The notes under the pieces are model-generated. The model did not search any database, was not told the DNA's origin, and was given only the letters and a program-made list of their open reading frames with translations. A program made the translations under genes and the position numbers. This document shows positions 1 to 12,212 of a stretch of 64,000 nt of DNA, piece after piece. Position 1 is the stretch's first letter. Each line of letters starts with the position of its first letter. This DNA is from Sphingomonadales bacterium (GTDB lineage Bacteria > Pseudomonadota > Alphaproteobacteria > Sphingomonadales > Govanellaceae): assembly GCA_019455285.1 (NCBI GenBank), contig JACFMS010000002.1, positions 145,665 to 209,664 of the forward strand, in the 5' to 3' direction.

Positions 1-530
1 TAATCGAGATCAAGGACCGGCGTCCCCTGGTAAAGGCCGCAGGATATGGCGGCGACCTCGGTTTTCAGCGGCATCTCCTCGATGTAGCCGTCCTTGAGCA
101 TCTTGGCAAAGCACTGATGGAGCGCCACATAAGCGCCGGTGATCGACGCGGTGCGGGTGCCGCCGTCGGCCTGCAAGACGTCGCAATCAAGCCGGATCTG
201 GCGCTCGCCGATCAGCGTCAGGTCGGCCACCGCCCGCAACGAGCGGCCGATCAGGCGCTGGATTTCCTGGGTGCGGCCGGTTTGCCGGCCGCGCGCCGCC
301 TCGCGATCGGTGCGGGTCGAGGTGGCGCGGGGCAGCATGCCGTATTCGGCGGTAATCCAGCCCTTGCCGCTATCGCGCAGCCAGGCCGGCGCACGCTCTT
401 CCAGGGTGGCGGTGCACAGCACCTGGGTGTCGCCGAACTTGACCAGGCACGACCCTTCGGCGTGCTTGGAAACGCCGGTTTCCAGGCTAACGGCGCGCAG
501 TTGATCGGGGGCTCGGCCCGATGGACGCAT
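1..530 (-). CDS. rph: Ribonuclease PH (3' part outside window)
   Basis: RNase PH is a phosphorolytic 3'-5' exoribonuclease that trims the 3' ends of tRNA precursors. The visible N-terminal 176 residues start [19 protein letters not shown] and carry the family pattern: the [20 protein letters not shown] strand region, [10 protein letters not shown] and [17 protein letters not shown]. The C-terminal part lies beyond the left edge. The start is supported by a GGGAG about 7 nt upstream of the ATG. It is divergent from hrcA with about 134 bp between them, a common alphaproteobacterial arrangement. Identification is by motif recognition and is secure. Confidence 0.95.
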   Translation of the reverse strand, partial: MRPSGRAPDQLRAVSLETGVSKHAEGSCLVKFGDTQVLCTATLEERAPAWLRDSGKGWITAEYGMLPRATSTRTDREAARGRQTGRTQEIQRLIGRSLRAVADLTLIGERQIRLDCDVLQADGGTRTASITGAYVALHQCFAKMLKDGYIEEMPLKTEVAAISCGLYQGTPVLDLD

Positions 531-664
531 GACAAACTCCCACTCTATGGCTAACGAAGGCTCCTTTTAACGTGCCCCACCCGTCGCGTCCAGCCGGCGC
601 TTACATTGACGCGGCCCATCGCCGTCCCTACATTCCAGGGCGATCGTTTACCCTTGGGATCATA

Positions 665-1702
665 ATGCGGCTTGAGGACTTAAATACCCGCTCGCGGGAC
701 ATCTTACGCCAGGTGGTCGAGAGCTACCTGGAAACCGGTGAGCCCATCGGTTCGCGCACCCTGGCCCGCATGGTCGGCTTAGGGTTGTCGCCGGCCTCCA
801 TTCGCAACGTCATGGCCGATCTGGAGGACATGGGCATCCTCTACGCGCCGCACACCTCCGCCGGCCGCATTCCGACCCAAACCGGGCTGCGGCTGTTCGT
901 CGACGGCCTGTTGGAAGTGGGCGCCATCTCCCGCGAGGAGCGGCGCAATCTGGAGGATCAATGCCGCCACGCCGGGCGGCGCATGGAGGACGTGCTGTCC
1001 CAGGCCACCACCGCGCTGTCCGGTTTGTCGCACTGCGCCGGCATGGTGCTGGTGCCGAAGCTGAACGCGCCCCTGAAGCACCTTGAATTCGTGCCCTTGG
1101 GACCCGGCCGCGCGCTGGTGGTGGTGGTCACCGAGGATGGCGCGGTGGAAAATCGCCTCATCGACGTGCCTCTCGGGCTGCCGCCTTCGGCGCTGGCGCA
1201 AGCCGCCAACTACTTGAACGCCCGTCTCTTGGGCCGCACCTTTGAGGAAGCCAAGACGCTCATTGAGAAGGAGCTGGAAGAGAAACGCACCGAGCTTGAC
1301 GAACTGACCACCGCCGTGGTTTCAGCGGGCGTCGCCACCTGGTCGGGCGGCTCGCGCGAGGAAGGCGCGCTTATTGTCAAAGGTCTGGGCAATCTGTTGG
1401 AAGACGTGGCGGCAGAGGAGGATTTGGAGCGCATCCGCAAGCTCTATGATGATCTGGAAGCCAAGAAGGACTTGATCAAGCTTCTCGATCTTGCCAAGAA
1501 CGCCGATGGGGTGCGCATCTTCATTGGCGCGGAGAACAATCTTTTCAGCCTTTCCGGCTCATCGGTCATTGTCGCGCCCTACAGCGACGCCAATGAAAAG
1601 ATTATCGGCGTCATCGGCGTCATCGGTCCGACGCGCTTGAATTACGCGCGGATCATTCCGATGGTGGATTACACCGCCAAGCTGGTTGGCCGGTATTTAT
1701 GA
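665..1702 (+). CDS. hrcA: Heat-inducible transcription repressor HrcA
   Basis: HrcA is a dimeric repressor that binds CIRCE operators (classically at groESL) and is kept active by GroEL. The 345-residue protein has an N-terminal winged helix (about residues 1-90: [59 protein letters not shown]), which is the typical HrcA opening. The C-terminal region ends with the conserved [20 protein letters not shown] segment. A longer reading from 572 exists, but the family starts at MRLEDLN, so the ATG at 665 is preferred. grpE follows 26 bp downstream, so the two are probably co-transcribed. I saw no CIRCE inverted repeat upstream of hrcA or dnaK here; its target is presumably elsewhere. Confidence 0.95.
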   Translation: MRLEDLNTRSRDILRQVVESYLETGEPIGSRTLARMVGLGLSPASIRNVMADLEDMGILYAPHTSAGRIPTQTGLRLFVDGLLEVGAISREERRNLEDQCRHAGRRMEDVLSQATTALSGLSHCAGMVLVPKLNAPLKHLEFVPLGPGRALVVVVTEDGAVENRLIDVPLGLPPSALAQAANYLNARLLGRTFEEAKTLIEKELEEKRTELDELTTAVVSAGVATWSGGSREEGALIVKGLGNLLEDVAAEEDLERIRKLYDDLEAKKDLIKLLDLAKNADGVRIFIGAENNLFSLSGSSVIVAPYSDANEKIIGVIGVIGPTRLNYARIIPMVDYTAKLVGRYL

Positions 1703-1728
1703 TGTTGTTTTAAATTCAAGGATCACGC

Positions 1729-2316
1729 GTGATGAATGATACCGCCAATGAAAATCTGCCGGAGCAAGAACAAGCAGCCGAGGCGGTTGCCGAAGAAGCA
1801 ACGGCGACACAAGACGATGCGGCGCGGCTTTCTGCCGAGGTCGCCGACTTGAAGGACAAGTTGTTGCGCGCCCTGGCCGAGACGGAAAATTTGCGTCGCC
1901 GCGCCGAGCGGGAAAAGCAGGAAGCCGGCGCATACGCCGCCACCGCGTTTGCCCGCGATCTCTTGACGGTTGCCGACACCTTCCGCCGCGCGCTCGACAG
2001 TTTGACGCCGGCGGCGCGCGAGGACGCTCATTTCAAGGCCTTCATCGAAGGCATCGAGCTGACCGAACGCGAGCTCATGCAAGCGTTTGAAAAACACGGC
2101 ATCCGCAAAATCGACCCCAAGGGCGAGAAGTTCGACCACAATCTCCATCAGGCGATGCTGGAAATCCCCACCGATGAACAAGCGCCCGGCACCGTGGTGC
2201 AGGTGCTGCAGCCGGGTTATGTGATCAAGGATCGCCTTTTGCGCGCCGCCATGGTCGGCGTGGCGAAATCGGCTACGCCCAATGGCGCCGCGCCGCGGGT
2301 GGATACGAAAGTCTGA
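1729..2316 (+). CDS. grpE: Nucleotide exchange factor GrpE
   Basis: GrpE releases ADP from DnaK in the cytoplasmic Hsp70 cycle. The 195-residue protein has an acidic, low-complexity N-terminus (residues 1-40), a long helical dimerisation region with the core AETENLRRRAEREKQEA, and the C-terminal beta domain PGTVVQVLQPGYVIKDRLLR followed by AAMVGVAK, the GrpE signature. The reading begins with GTG immediately followed by ATG (1732); either could be used. It lies 26 bp after hrcA. Its DnaK partner is encoded about 3 kb downstream, beyond two minus-strand genes. The stop is only 3 bp from the convergent stop of the phosphoketolase gene. Confidence 0.95.
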   Translation: MMNDTANENLPEQEQAAEAVAEEATATQDDAARLSAEVADLKDKLLRALAETENLRRRAEREKQEAGAYAATAFARDLLTVADTFRRALDSLTPAAREDAHFKAFIEGIELTERELMQAFEKHGIRKIDPKGEKFDHNLHQAMLEIPTDEQAPGTVVQVLQPGYVIKDRLLRAAMVGVAKSATPNGAAPRVDTKV

Positions 2317-2319
2317 CCG

Positions 2320-4695
2320 TCACTCTGTCAGTTGCCACGTCCACTCTCTGACCTCCGGCATGTCTTCGCCATGGGCGCGAATGTAGCGATGGTGATCGCT
2401 TAATTTGTCGCGCATCGCCTGGCGGACGTGCGCCGCCTTGGAGCCGAGCCCCGGCACGCGGTCGATCACGTCCATCACCAGGTGAAAGCGATCCATGTCG
2501 TTCAACACCGCCATGTCGAAGGGCGTGGTGGTGGTGCCTTCCTCCTTATAGCCGCGCACGTGCAGATTCTTGTGGTTGGCGCGTCGATAAGTCAGGCGGT
2601 GGAGCAGCCACGGGTAGCCGTGATAAGCGAACATGATCGGCTTGTCGGTGGTGAAAAGGGCATCGAATTCCTTATCAGTAAGGCCGTGCGGGTGCTCTTC
2701 TTGCGGTTGTAGGCGCATCAGATCCAGGACATTGACCATGCGGATCTTCAAGTGCGGCAAATGACGGCGCAGCAGATCGATGGCGGCCAAGATTTCCAGG
2801 GTCGGCACATCGCCCGCCGCCGCCATCACCATGTCCGGATCGCCATCCACGTCATTGCTGGCGATTACCCAGATGCCGATGCCGGCCTAGGAATGGTGCA
2901 CGGCGGCCACTTTGTCTAGCCATTGCAGCTGCGACTGCTTGCCCGCCACCACCACATTGATGAGGTTGCGGCTTTTCAAGCAGCGGTCCATGGTCACCAA
3001 CAGCGTATTGGCGTCCGGCGGCAGATAGACCCGCACGATGCTCGGCTTTTTGTTCATCACCAGATCAATAAAGCCCGGGTCCTGATGGCTCAGGCCGTTA
3101 TGATCCTGTTGCCAGACGTGGGACGTCAGCAGATAGTTGAACGAGGCGATGGGACGCCGCCACAGCACCTCCTCGCTCGCCACCTGCAGCCACTTGGCGT
3201 ACTGGTTGAACATCGAGTCGACGATATGGACAAAGGCCTCGTAGGTGGAAAACAGGCCATGCCGTCCGGTGAGCAGATAGCCCTCAAGCCACCCCTGGCA
3301 GGTGTGTTCGCTTAAAATTTCCAGCACCCGGCCGTCGCGGGAGAGATAGGCGTCATCGCCATTCCCCGCCGCCAGCCAGCGCCTGCCCGTGGCTTCAAAC
3401 AACGCCGTGAGACGATTGGAGGCCGTTTCATCGGGCCCCATGACCAGAAAGTTGCGCGTCTCGGCGTTCAAGCGCATCACGTCGCGCAGATAACCGCCAA
3501 GCAGGCGCGTCGCCTCGGCATGGATCGCGCCGGGTCGCGGCACGTTGATGGCATAGTCGCTCACCTCGGGGCAGCGCAGGTCGCGCAGCAACAAGCCGCC
3601 GTTGGCATGAGGATTGGCCCCCATCCGCCGCTCGCCCTCGGGCGCCAGTGCCGCCAGTTCCCGACGCAATCCGCCCGCCTCGTCAAAAAGCTGCCGCGGC
3701 CGGTAACTTTGCAGCCATGCCTCCAACTGCCGAACATGCTCGGGATTGTCGGCAAGTCCCGCCAGCGGCACCTGATGCGAACGCCAGCTGCCTTCCGTCT
3801 TCAGGCCGTCGACCGCCGCCGGGCCGGTCCAACCTTTGGGCGTGCGGAGCACGATCATCGGCCAGACGGGGCGGTCCAGCACGCCCTCTTGCCGCGCCCT
3901 GGCCTGAATCCGCCGCAGCCGCTCGATCACAACGTCAAGGGTCGCCGCCATGGCCTGATGCATGATCTGCGGATCATTGCCTTCCACGAAAAAGGGCTCG
4001 TAGCCATAGCCTTGCATGAGAGCGGCCAGCTCGTCCCGGCCGATACGGGCGAGGATGGTGGGATTGGCGATCTTGTAGTCATTGAGGTGCAAGATGGGCA
4101 GCACCGCCCCATCCGTCACCGGGTTGAGGAATTTGTTGGAATGCCAGGCGGCCGCCAGCGGGCCGGTTTCCGCTTCCCCGTCACCAATGACGCAGGCGAC
4201 CATGAGGTCAGGGTTGTCGAAGGCGGCGCCGAAGGCATGGGAGAGAGCATAGCCGAGCTCCCCGCCCTCATGAATGGAGCCCGGCGTTTCCGGCGCGGTG
4301 TGGCTGGGCACGCCGCCGGGAAAGGAGAACTGGCGGCAGAGCTTCCGCAACCCCTCCCTGTCCTGCGTCACATGGGGAAAGCGTTCGCTATAGCTGCCCT
4401 CCAGATAGGTATTGGCGACGATGGCCGGCGCGCCATGGCCCGGTCCGGTGATCAGGATCATATTCAGATCATGGCGGCGGATGATACGATTAAGGTGAAC
4501 GTAGATGAAGTTCAGCCCCGGCGTGGTCCCCCAATGACCGAGGAGGCGCGGCTTGATGTGATCCAAGGTCAGCGGTTCGGCAAGGAGCGGATTATCCAGG
4601 AGATAAATCTGGCCGACCGACAAATAATTGGCCGCCCGCCAATAGGCGTCGATTAACTGCGCCTCCCGGGAGCCAAGGGGATTTTCGACGGCCAT
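2320..4695 (-). pseudogene. xfp: Xfp-type phosphoketolase gene interrupted by an in-frame TAG
   Basis: Phosphoketolases are thiamine-diphosphate enzymes that cleave xylulose-5-P or fructose-6-P to acetyl phosphate. The N-terminal 602 residues are intact and carry [28 protein letters not shown] and [16 protein letters not shown] at 2887-2889 interrupts the frame. The same frame then continues for 189 codons with clear C-terminal family sequence ([36 protein letters not shown]) to a TGA at 2320. The total of about 790 codons matches the family. There is no frameshift: the two halves are exactly in register. Just after the TAG the usual W-[DE]-W-A-S-N-D reads WVIASND, so the region also carries missense changes. 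It could be a decayed gene, a base error, or two polypeptides (a GTG lies at 2850). Confidence 0.85.
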
Positions 4696-4817
4696 CGATG
4701 TCCTCGCAAGCCGGGCTCAACGGATCAGCAAGATGATGCCAGCGGGGCCGAGGATGAGCAAGGAATACCGGTTCGTCCGCCGCCAACGGGCGTAGGTCGC
4801 CAACCTTGCCTATAGGG

Positions 4818-5252
4818 CTAGCGCTTGATCGCAGCCTGGCCGGCGACTTTAGCGCCGCCCTCCAGGAGGAGGGTAAAGGATACGTCGGCGGCCGCGCCGA
4901 GCTTTGCCTCATCGAGGTTGAACAGCATCACATGATAGCCATGGGGCTGGAATTGTACCTGCCCGCCGGCCGCCACCTCCACCCGTTCCACCTTGCGCAT
5001 CCGCATGATGCCGCCGGCCATCCCATGGGCATGGAGTTCGGCCCGCCCGGCGATCGGCGCCTTGACGGCGACAATGGCGGTCGCTGGCCCGGGGTTGATG
5101 AGGGTGAAATAAAGCGCGCCCGGCCGCCCGGCCACCGCTGGCGGCCGCAGCCAGGCGTCGCTAATGGCAGGCTCGCCCGCCAGCGCCGCTCCCGACCACA
5201 AAAAGGCGACCAGCAGAACAAGACGTGAAAATCCGTACTTCATTGCCGTCAT
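4818..5252 (-). CDS. PCuAC-family periplasmic copper chaperone
   Basis: PCuAC (DUF461) proteins carry Cu(I) in the periplasm and supply copper to cytochrome oxidase assembly. The 144-residue precursor begins MTAMKYGFSRLVLLVAFLWS followed by GAALA, a clear signal peptide with cleavage near ALA-GEP. The mature domain has the diagnostic copper ligands spread as H-x(n)-M ... H-x-M (HAHGMAGGIMRM and later HGYHVMLF). A longer reading exists to 5603, but the signal peptide and a GAGG about 10 nt upstream favour the ATG at 5252. It ends with TAG, used here as an ordinary stop. It is divergent from dnaK and downstream of nothing obvious in copper metabolism. Confidence 0.88.
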   Translation of the reverse strand: MTAMKYGFSRLVLLVAFLWSGAALAGEPAISDAWLRPPAVAGRPGALYFTLINPGPATAIVAVKAPIAGRAELHAHGMAGGIMRMRKVERVEVAAGGQVQFQPHGYHVMLFNLDEAKLGAAADVSFTLLLEGGAKVAGQAAIKR

Positions 5253-5276
5253 GGGAAATTTTCCTCGGTTGCATGG

Positions 5277-5307
5277 CTTGCGAGGCCGCAGCCACCTCCC
5301 TATATAA
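5277..5307 (+). promoter_or_regulatory. Candidate sigma-32 (RpoH) heat-shock promoter of dnaK
   Basis: CTTG at 5277-5280 and CCTATATAA at 5299-5307 are separated by 18 nt. This matches the alphaproteobacterial RpoH pattern CTTG-N17/18-CYTATNT. The site lies about 130 bp before the dnaK start and is the best heat-shock-like promoter in the interval. No CIRCE element is seen. The assignment is by pattern only. Confidence 0.6.
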
Positions 5308-5439
5308 CCTCCAACTGCGGTCGCCACCAGCCTGCCGGCCGCAAGGTTAAGGGATTTTTTAACGATTGAACAAGAGCGGGAACCCCCGTCGGGCGCAGCG
5401 TGATGGCCTGGGGCGTTTGCTGCAACAAGCGAGGATATC

Positions 5440-7353
<1,914 letters not shown>

Positions 7354-7401
7354 CGGCAACAGCCGCCGGTCTGGGGGAGGGATTACGGTAGGTTTGTTCG
7401 C

Positions 7402-8532
7402 GTGACCATGCAGAAGCGGTGTTATTACGAAACCTTGGGCATCGAGCGATCGGCGTCCGGCGAAACCGTCAAAAAGGCGTTTCGCAAGCTTGCCATGCAA
7501 TATCATCCGGACCGCAATCCGGGCGATAACGACGCCGAGCACCGCTTCAAGGAAATCAATGAAGCCTATGACGTCCTGAAAGACGAGGACAAGCGCGCCG
7601 CTTACGACCGCTTCGGTCACGCCGCGTTCGAGAACGGCGGGCCGCGCGGCAACGGCGGCGGCTTTTCGGAAGGCTCGTTCGCCGACATCTTCGACGACCT
7701 CTTTGGCGACTTCATGGGCGGCCGTCAGCGCGGGCAGTCGCGCACCCGCGGCGCCGATTTGCGCTTTGATCTGGAAATCACGCTAGAGGAAGCGCACAAC
7801 GGCAAGGACGCCAGCATCACCGTGCCATCGAGCGTCGCCTGCAATGAGTGCCACGGCACCGGCTCCGCCGCCGGCTCGGAACCCAAGGTCTGCCGCACCT
7901 GCGACGGCCGCGGCAAGGTGAGAAGCCAGCAGGGCTTCTTCATGATCGAGCGCACCTGCCCCACCTGTCAGGGCGTCGGTCAGACCATCGCCAACCCCTG
8001 CCGTTCCTGCTCCGGCAGCGGCCGGATCAGGAAGGAGCGGACGCTGCAAGTAAAAATTCCGCCGGGCGTCGATGACGGCACCCGCATTCGCTTGGGCGGC
8101 GAGGGCGAGGCGGGATTGCGCAACGGCCAGAGCGGCGATCTTTACATTTTCTTGTCCCTCAAGCCCCATCGCCTGTTCAAGCGCGACGGGCCGCACATCT
8201 TCTGCCGGGTGCCGATCCCGATGACCAAGGCGGCGCTGGGCGGCGAGGTGGAGATTCCCACCATCGATGGCGCGCGGGCCAAGATTACGCTGCCCGCCGG
8301 CACCCAATCGGGCAAGCAGTTCCGCCTGCGCGGCAAGGGCATGAACACGCTCAACAACCAAGGCCGCGGCGACATGATCGTTGAGACCGCGGTGGAAACC
8401 CCGGTCAACCTGACCAAACGCCAGAAAGAGCTTTTGAAGGAATTCGAAGCGGAAGGCGGCGAGGACACCAGCCCCGAGACCAAAAGCTTCTTCACCCGCG
8501 TCAAGGAAGCCTGGGACGAATTGACGGAATAA
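7402..8532 (+). CDS. dnaJ: Chaperone protein DnaJ (Hsp40)
   Basis: DnaJ stimulates DnaK ATPase activity and delivers clients. The 376-residue protein has an N-terminal J domain ([14 protein letters not shown] motif in [10 protein letters not shown]), a Gly/Phe-rich linker ([18 protein letters not shown]), four CxxCxGxG zinc repeats ([32 protein letters not shown]) and the C-terminal substrate domain. Two starts are possible: GTG at 7402 with GGTAGG about 9 nt upstream, or ATG at 7408. I kept the GTG because its ribosome-site spacing is better, but the ATG would give the more usual N-terminus MQKRCYYE. It is co-transcribed with dnaK. Confidence 0.97.
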   Translation: MTMQKRCYYETLGIERSASGETVKKAFRKLAMQYHPDRNPGDNDAEHRFKEINEAYDVLKDEDKRAAYDRFGHAAFENGGPRGNGGGFSEGSFADIFDDLFGDFMGGRQRGQSRTRGADLRFDLEITLEEAHNGKDASITVPSSVACNECHGTGSAAGSEPKVCRTCDGRGKVRSQQGFFMIERTCPTCQGVGQTIANPCRSCSGSGRIRKERTLQVKIPPGVDDGTRIRLGGEGEAGLRNGQSGDLYIFLSLKPHRLFKRDGPHIFCRVPIPMTKAALGGEVEIPTIDGARAKITLPAGTQSGKQFRLRGKGMNTLNNQGRGDMIVETAVETPVNLTKRQKELLKEFEAEGGEDTSPETKSFFTRVKEAWDELTE

Positions 8533-8544
8533 CCCCGGAAGCTG

Positions 8545-9312
8545 TTATTCCTTCGTCAACAGCAGCGCGCCTTTTTCGGTAGCCAGGAAAGTTTGTTTCA
8601 GCTCCGGAAATTCCGCCGCCCATTGTTGCGCCACCCGCCGCTCGCCCGGCCGCGCCGCGTCATCGAGCAGTACCAAGGCCCCCGGCGTCAAATGCCGGAA
8701 CAAGCGGCTGGCTCCGGCGCGCACTTCCTCACCATGGGCCATCGGTGGGCCATCAATGAACAACAGGTCAATGCCGCGCGTGGTCTCAGATGCAGCGCCT
8801 GGCAACAGCACGTCCAGGGACTCGCCGTTGCCCGGCAGGCTGTACCAGGAATCCGCCGCCAATGAAACGCGGGTGCCGACATAGGGCAGCCCCGCCAGCC
8901 GCATACGCCGGGCGGTGATCGCCAAAAATGCCACATCATGGTCGCAGGACAGGAATTGGCCGCGGCCATTCAACTGCAGACAACGGCCGATGACCAGGCT
9001 GGAGACGCCGCTGCCCAGCTCCACCACCAGCGCCGGCTTGCGATCCAAAATCCATTCGGCCAGCAAGATCAATATATCCGCTGAGGCCGCCCACCCGCCC
9101 AGCGGCGGCAGCGCGCCTGGCGGCCACTGGAGGAGGTGCAACAGATAGGCGCGCGCTTCCTCTTGCGTGCGATGGTTACTCAAGGTCAGCGGCGGACTCT
9201 TCAGTCCCCGCAGCTCCCAGTAAAGCCCACCGGTCTTGCGGCGCAAGGAATAAAGAAGAACCACGCCGCCGACGTTCACGACGATCAAGACAATCAGCAA
9301 CAGCGGGATCAT
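8545..9312 (-). CDS. Membrane-anchored SAM-dependent methyltransferase-like protein
   Basis: The 255-residue protein has an N-terminal membrane anchor (IPLLLIVLIVVNVGGVVLLY) and a Rossmann-type methyltransferase domain. Motif I is VVELGSGVSSLVIGRCL (about residues 95-111), followed by an acidic strand end (FLSCDHD) and the LLFIDGPP segment typical of class I methyltransferases related to Methyltransf_24. The substrate is unknown; proteins of this kind are sometimes found near surface polysaccharide genes, but none are next to it here. It is convergent with dnaJ, whose stop is 12 bp away. I recognise the fold, not the function. Confidence 0.75.
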   Translation of the reverse strand: MIPLLLIVLIVVNVGGVVLLYSLRRKTGGLYWELRGLKSPPLTLSNHRTQEEARAYLLHLLQWPPGALPPLGGWAASADILILLAEWILDRKPALVVELGSGVSSLVIGRCLQLNGRGQFLSCDHDVAFLAITARRMRLAGLPYVGTRVSLAADSWYSLPGNGESLDVLLPGAASETTRGIDLLFIDGPPMAHGEEVRAGASRLFRHLTPGALVLLDDAARPGERRVAQQWAAEFPELKQTFLATEKGALLLTKE

Positions 9313-9491
9313 GATATCCTCTTTGCAAGTAGAACAAACCGCCGCGGACCCGATGATTTGTCATGACCGTGACAAACCGAAAAACGTGACCAGAAATTAC
9401 AGATTACCACCGCCGTCGAATGACTGTCCTTGATTAAATTCAACCTGCAAGAACAAGAAATTGACTACGGAGGCAAAAAAGGATCCACCCT

Positions 9492-9992
9492 TCATTCCTC
9501 GCTCTCCCCTTCCCAATAGGGAAGCGTATGGCTTTTCATATATGCCCACACTCGCCTCCTTGTTATGTCGCCGCCGGGAGCAGAGCCGGCAAACGCGCCG
9601 ATCTTATCGGAATCGGGATAAAGGCTAATCTCCGGCTCGATCATCGTGGAAAAGCACAGATATTCCAATTCGGCGGCGCTGGTGTTGTGGACCTGATGCG
9701 CCGCGCCGGAATTGGCCGGCAGATGCACATAATCGCCGGCGCGCAGGGCTACCTCCTCATCGCCGTAGATGAGCGTGCCTTCGCCCTGAAGCACAAGGAT
9801 GGCTTCATCATTGACCATATGTTCATGCCTGGGAAATGAGCGCTTGCCCGGTAAGAGGCGGTAAACGCTGGCGCCAAGCTTCGGCCTGGTCCCATCCTTG
9901 GGCGTTAACGGCTTGCGCAATGAGTGGAACCGCTTGCCGTGGCTCATTTCCGTCCACTCGACATCATCCAGATTTTTTAGGTAGGGCTTCAT
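9492..9992 (-). CDS. Cupin-domain protein
   Basis: A 166-residue single-domain cupin. The metal-binding motif 1 pattern appears as FPRHEHMVNDEAILVLQGEG (His-x-His, a downstream Glu and terminal Gly) around residues 55-74, and motif 2 as ALRAGDYVHLPANSGAAHQV. Such proteins bind a divalent metal and act as small-molecule binders, isomerases or dioxygenases; the particular activity cannot be told from sequence. It lies 17 bp downstream of folC on the same strand and may be the last gene of the trp-accD-folC transcript. About 180 bp separate it from the methyltransferase gene; I see nothing notable in that gap. Confidence 0.75.
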   Translation of the reverse strand: MKPYLKNLDDVEWTEMSHGKRFHSLRKPLTPKDGTRPKLGASVYRLLPGKRSFPRHEHMVNDEAILVLQGEGTLIYGDEEVALRAGDYVHLPANSGAAHQVHNTSAAELEYLCFSTMIEPEISLYPDSDKIGAFAGSAPGGDITRRRVWAYMKSHTLPYWEGESEE

Positions 9993-10009
9993 GGGGCGTC
10001 TCCGCGGGT

Positions 10010-11302
10010 TCAGTCAGGCGCTAGCCCGATATCGTCCAATATCTGCCCCGCCATGTAAAGCGAACCGCAAATCAGCAGGCGATCGCCCGGCCGCAAGGCG
10101 GGCAGCGTTGCGGCAATGGCTGTTGCAGGCGTCGTCCCGGCTTCGGCGGCGATGCCGCAAGAGCGGGCGAGCCTGGCCAACGTCTCAGCCGGATGGCACG
10201 CCTCGTCGGGAATGTTCACCGCCACCATGCGATCCACCGCGCCGGAAAGCGCGGCAAGATAGGCTGCGGCATCCTTGTTGGCCAGCATGCCGATGATCAC
10301 GGTGGTAGGACGCGGGCGCGCTTTCACCGCCGCCGCCAGAGCTTCCGCGCCCGCCGGATTGTGGCCGCCATCCAACAGGATTTCAACGTCTGCCGGCACG
10401 CGGCCCGCAAAACCTGGAGCATCAGTGACGTTTTGCAGCCGTGCCGGCCAGCGCGCGCCGGCGACGCCGGCGGCGAGCGCATCATTATTCAGCATGAATA
10501 GGTGTTGCGCCCGCAAGGCTGTAACCGCCAGCGCCGCATTCTTGAACTGATGCGGACCCAGGAGCGCCGGTATTGGAAGCGCGATCTCGCCTCGCGCGTC
10601 GCGCACGCGAAAGCCATGATCATCGCTCTCCCACGTCCAATCGCGGCCTTCCAGCAGTACCGGCGCACCGACAGAAGCGGCGTGATCCAGAATGACATCA
10701 CGCGCCGCCGGTTGTTGCGCCATGATGACGAGCGGACAATCTTTTTTGGCGATGCCGGCTTTCTCGCGCGCGATTTGTTGCAGCGTATCGCCCAGAAACT
10801 GTTCGTGATCCAGGGCGATCTGGCTGATGGCGGTCATGAGCGGCGCGGCCACCACATTGGTGGCGTCCAGACGGCCGCCAAGTCCCACTTCCAACAACGT
10901 CGCATCGGCAGCGGTGCGGGAGAAAGCGAGAAACGCCGCGGCGGTGGTGATCTCGAAGAAAGTGATGGGCGCGCCGGCGTTGGCGTCCTCGCATTCTTCC
11001 AGCAGCACCGCCAGCGCCTCTTCCTCGATCAAACGTCCGGCGACGCGGATGCGCTCGCAAAAACGCACCAGATGCGGCGAGGTATAGACATGCACGGATT
11101 TTCCCGCCGCTTCTAAGGCGGCGCGCATGTAGGCGACGGTGGAGCCCTTGCCGTTGGTGCCGGCGACATGAAATACCGGCGGCAAGCGCCGTTCCGGATG
11201 GCCGAGCGCTTCCAAAAGCCGCTCCATGCGGCCCAGGGACAAATCAATTTTTTTCGGGTGCAGTGCGCCCAGCCGCTCCAGAATGCGGTCGCTGCGGCGC
11301 AT
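10010..11302 (-). CDS. folC: Bifunctional dihydrofolate synthase / folylpolyglutamate synthase
   Basis: FolC adds glutamate to dihydropteroate and then polyglutamylates folates, an ATP-dependent Mur-ligase-like reaction in the cytoplasm. The 430-residue protein carries the P-loop VAGTNGKGSTVAYM (about residues 47-60), the YTSPHLVRFCERIRV segment, the LLEVGLGGRLDATNVV motif and C-terminal LLDGGHNPAGAEAL. Length is normal. It follows accD after 9 bp, a common alphaproteobacterial pair, and is probably in the same transcript as trpFBA-accD. Confidence 0.95.
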   Translation of the reverse strand: MRRSDRILERLGALHPKKIDLSLGRMERLLEALGHPERRLPPVFHVAGTNGKGSTVAYMRAALEAAGKSVHVYTSPHLVRFCERIRVAGRLIEEEALAVLLEECEDANAGAPITFFEITTAAAFLAFSRTAADATLLEVGLGGRLDATNVVAAPLMTAISQIALDHEQFLGDTLQQIAREKAGIAKKDCPLVIMAQQPAARDVILDHAASVGAPVLLEGRDWTWESDDHGFRVRDARGEIALPIPALLGPHQFKNAALAVTALRAQHLFMLNNDALAAGVAGARWPARLQNVTDAPGFAGRVPADVEILLDGGHNPAGAEALAAAVKARPRPTTVIIGMLANKDAAAYLAALSGAVDRMVAVNIPDEACHPAETLARLARSCGIAAEAGTTPATAIAATLPALRPGDRLLICGSLYMAGQILDDIGLAPD

Positions 11303-11311
11303 GGACGGGAA

Positions 11312-12196
11312 CTAACGCGCTGGCGCGGCGAGCCGCGGCGCGTTGGACATCGGCCGCATCAAGAGATCAACGATCCGGATCAAGGTGGCGCGCAAGTTGT
11401 GGCGATGCACCACCATGTCGAGCATGCCATGTTCCAACAAATATTCGGCGCGCTGAAAGCCTTCCGGCAGCTTTTCGCGAATGGTATTCTCGATGACGCG
11501 CGGACCGGCAAAGCCGATGAGCGCCCCCGGCTCGGCAATCTGAATGTCGCCGAGCATGGCGTAAGAGGCGGTAACGCCGCCGGTGGTGGGATCGGTGAGC
11601 ACGACGATATAGGGAAGTCCGGCGTCGCGCACCATTTCCACCGCCACGGTGGAGCGCGGCATCTGCATCAATGACAAGATGCCTTCCTGCATGCGCGCGC
11701 CACCGGCGGCGGTAAACACGATCATGGGCGCCTTGGCCTTGACCGCTTTTTTCGCCGCCGCGATCAGCGCCTCGCCGACGCCGATGCCCATGGAGCCGGC
11801 CATGAAGGCGAAATTCTGCACCGCGATCACCACGCTATGGCCGCCCATCTTGCCGCAGCCGACATCCATGGCGTCTTCCGCGCCCAGGTCGGCGCGCGCC
11901 GCCTTCAGCCGGTCGCTGTATTTTTTCTGATCCTTGAATTTCAGCGGGTCTTCCTGCGCCTTGGGAATGCGCACCTTGGTGAACTGACCGTCGTCGAATA
12001 ACTGCGCGAAGCGATCGGATGAACCGATGCGGCCGTGATGACCACAGCCGGGGCAGACGCTCAACGCTTCCTTGTATTCCTTGTGGAAGATCATCTGGCC
12101 GCAGCTTGGACATTTTTGCCACAAGTTGTCCGGCGTCTCGCGCTTTTGCATGGCGGCGCGAACCTTGGGACGAACGAAATTGGTCAACCAGTTCAT
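11312..12196 (-). CDS. accD: Acetyl-CoA carboxylase carboxyltransferase subunit beta
   Basis: AccD with AccA transfers the carboxyl group from biotin to acetyl-CoA, the first step of fatty-acid synthesis. The 294-residue protein has the N-terminal four-cysteine zinc ribbon (CPSCGQ ... [10 protein letters not shown], about residues 29-55), then the crotonase-like carboxyltransferase fold with [19 protein letters not shown] and [16 protein letters not shown]. It ends with TAG. It is placed between trpA (16 bp upstream) and folC (9 bp downstream), as in many alphaproteobacteria. Confidence 0.96.
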   Translation of the reverse strand: MNWLTNFVRPKVRAAMQKRETPDNLWQKCPSCGQMIFHKEYKEALSVCPGCGHHGRIGSSDRFAQLFDDGQFTKVRIPKAQEDPLKFKDQKKYSDRLKAARADLGAEDAMDVGCGKMGGHSVVIAVQNFAFMAGSMGIGVGEALIAAAKKAVKAKAPMIVFTAAGGARMQEGILSLMQMPRSTVAVEMVRDAGLPYIVVLTDPTTGGVTASYAMLGDIQIAEPGALIGFAGPRVIENTIREKLPEGFQRAEYLLEHGMLDMVVHRHNLRATLIRIVDLLMRPMSNAPRLAAPAR

Positions 12197-12212
12197 GGCA
12201 ACCTACCTCATG

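Noticed and set aside
531..664. CIRCE operator upstream of hrcA or dnaK.
   Set aside because: No TTAGCACTC-N9-GAGTGCTAA-like inverted repeat is visible in 531-664 or 5253-5439.
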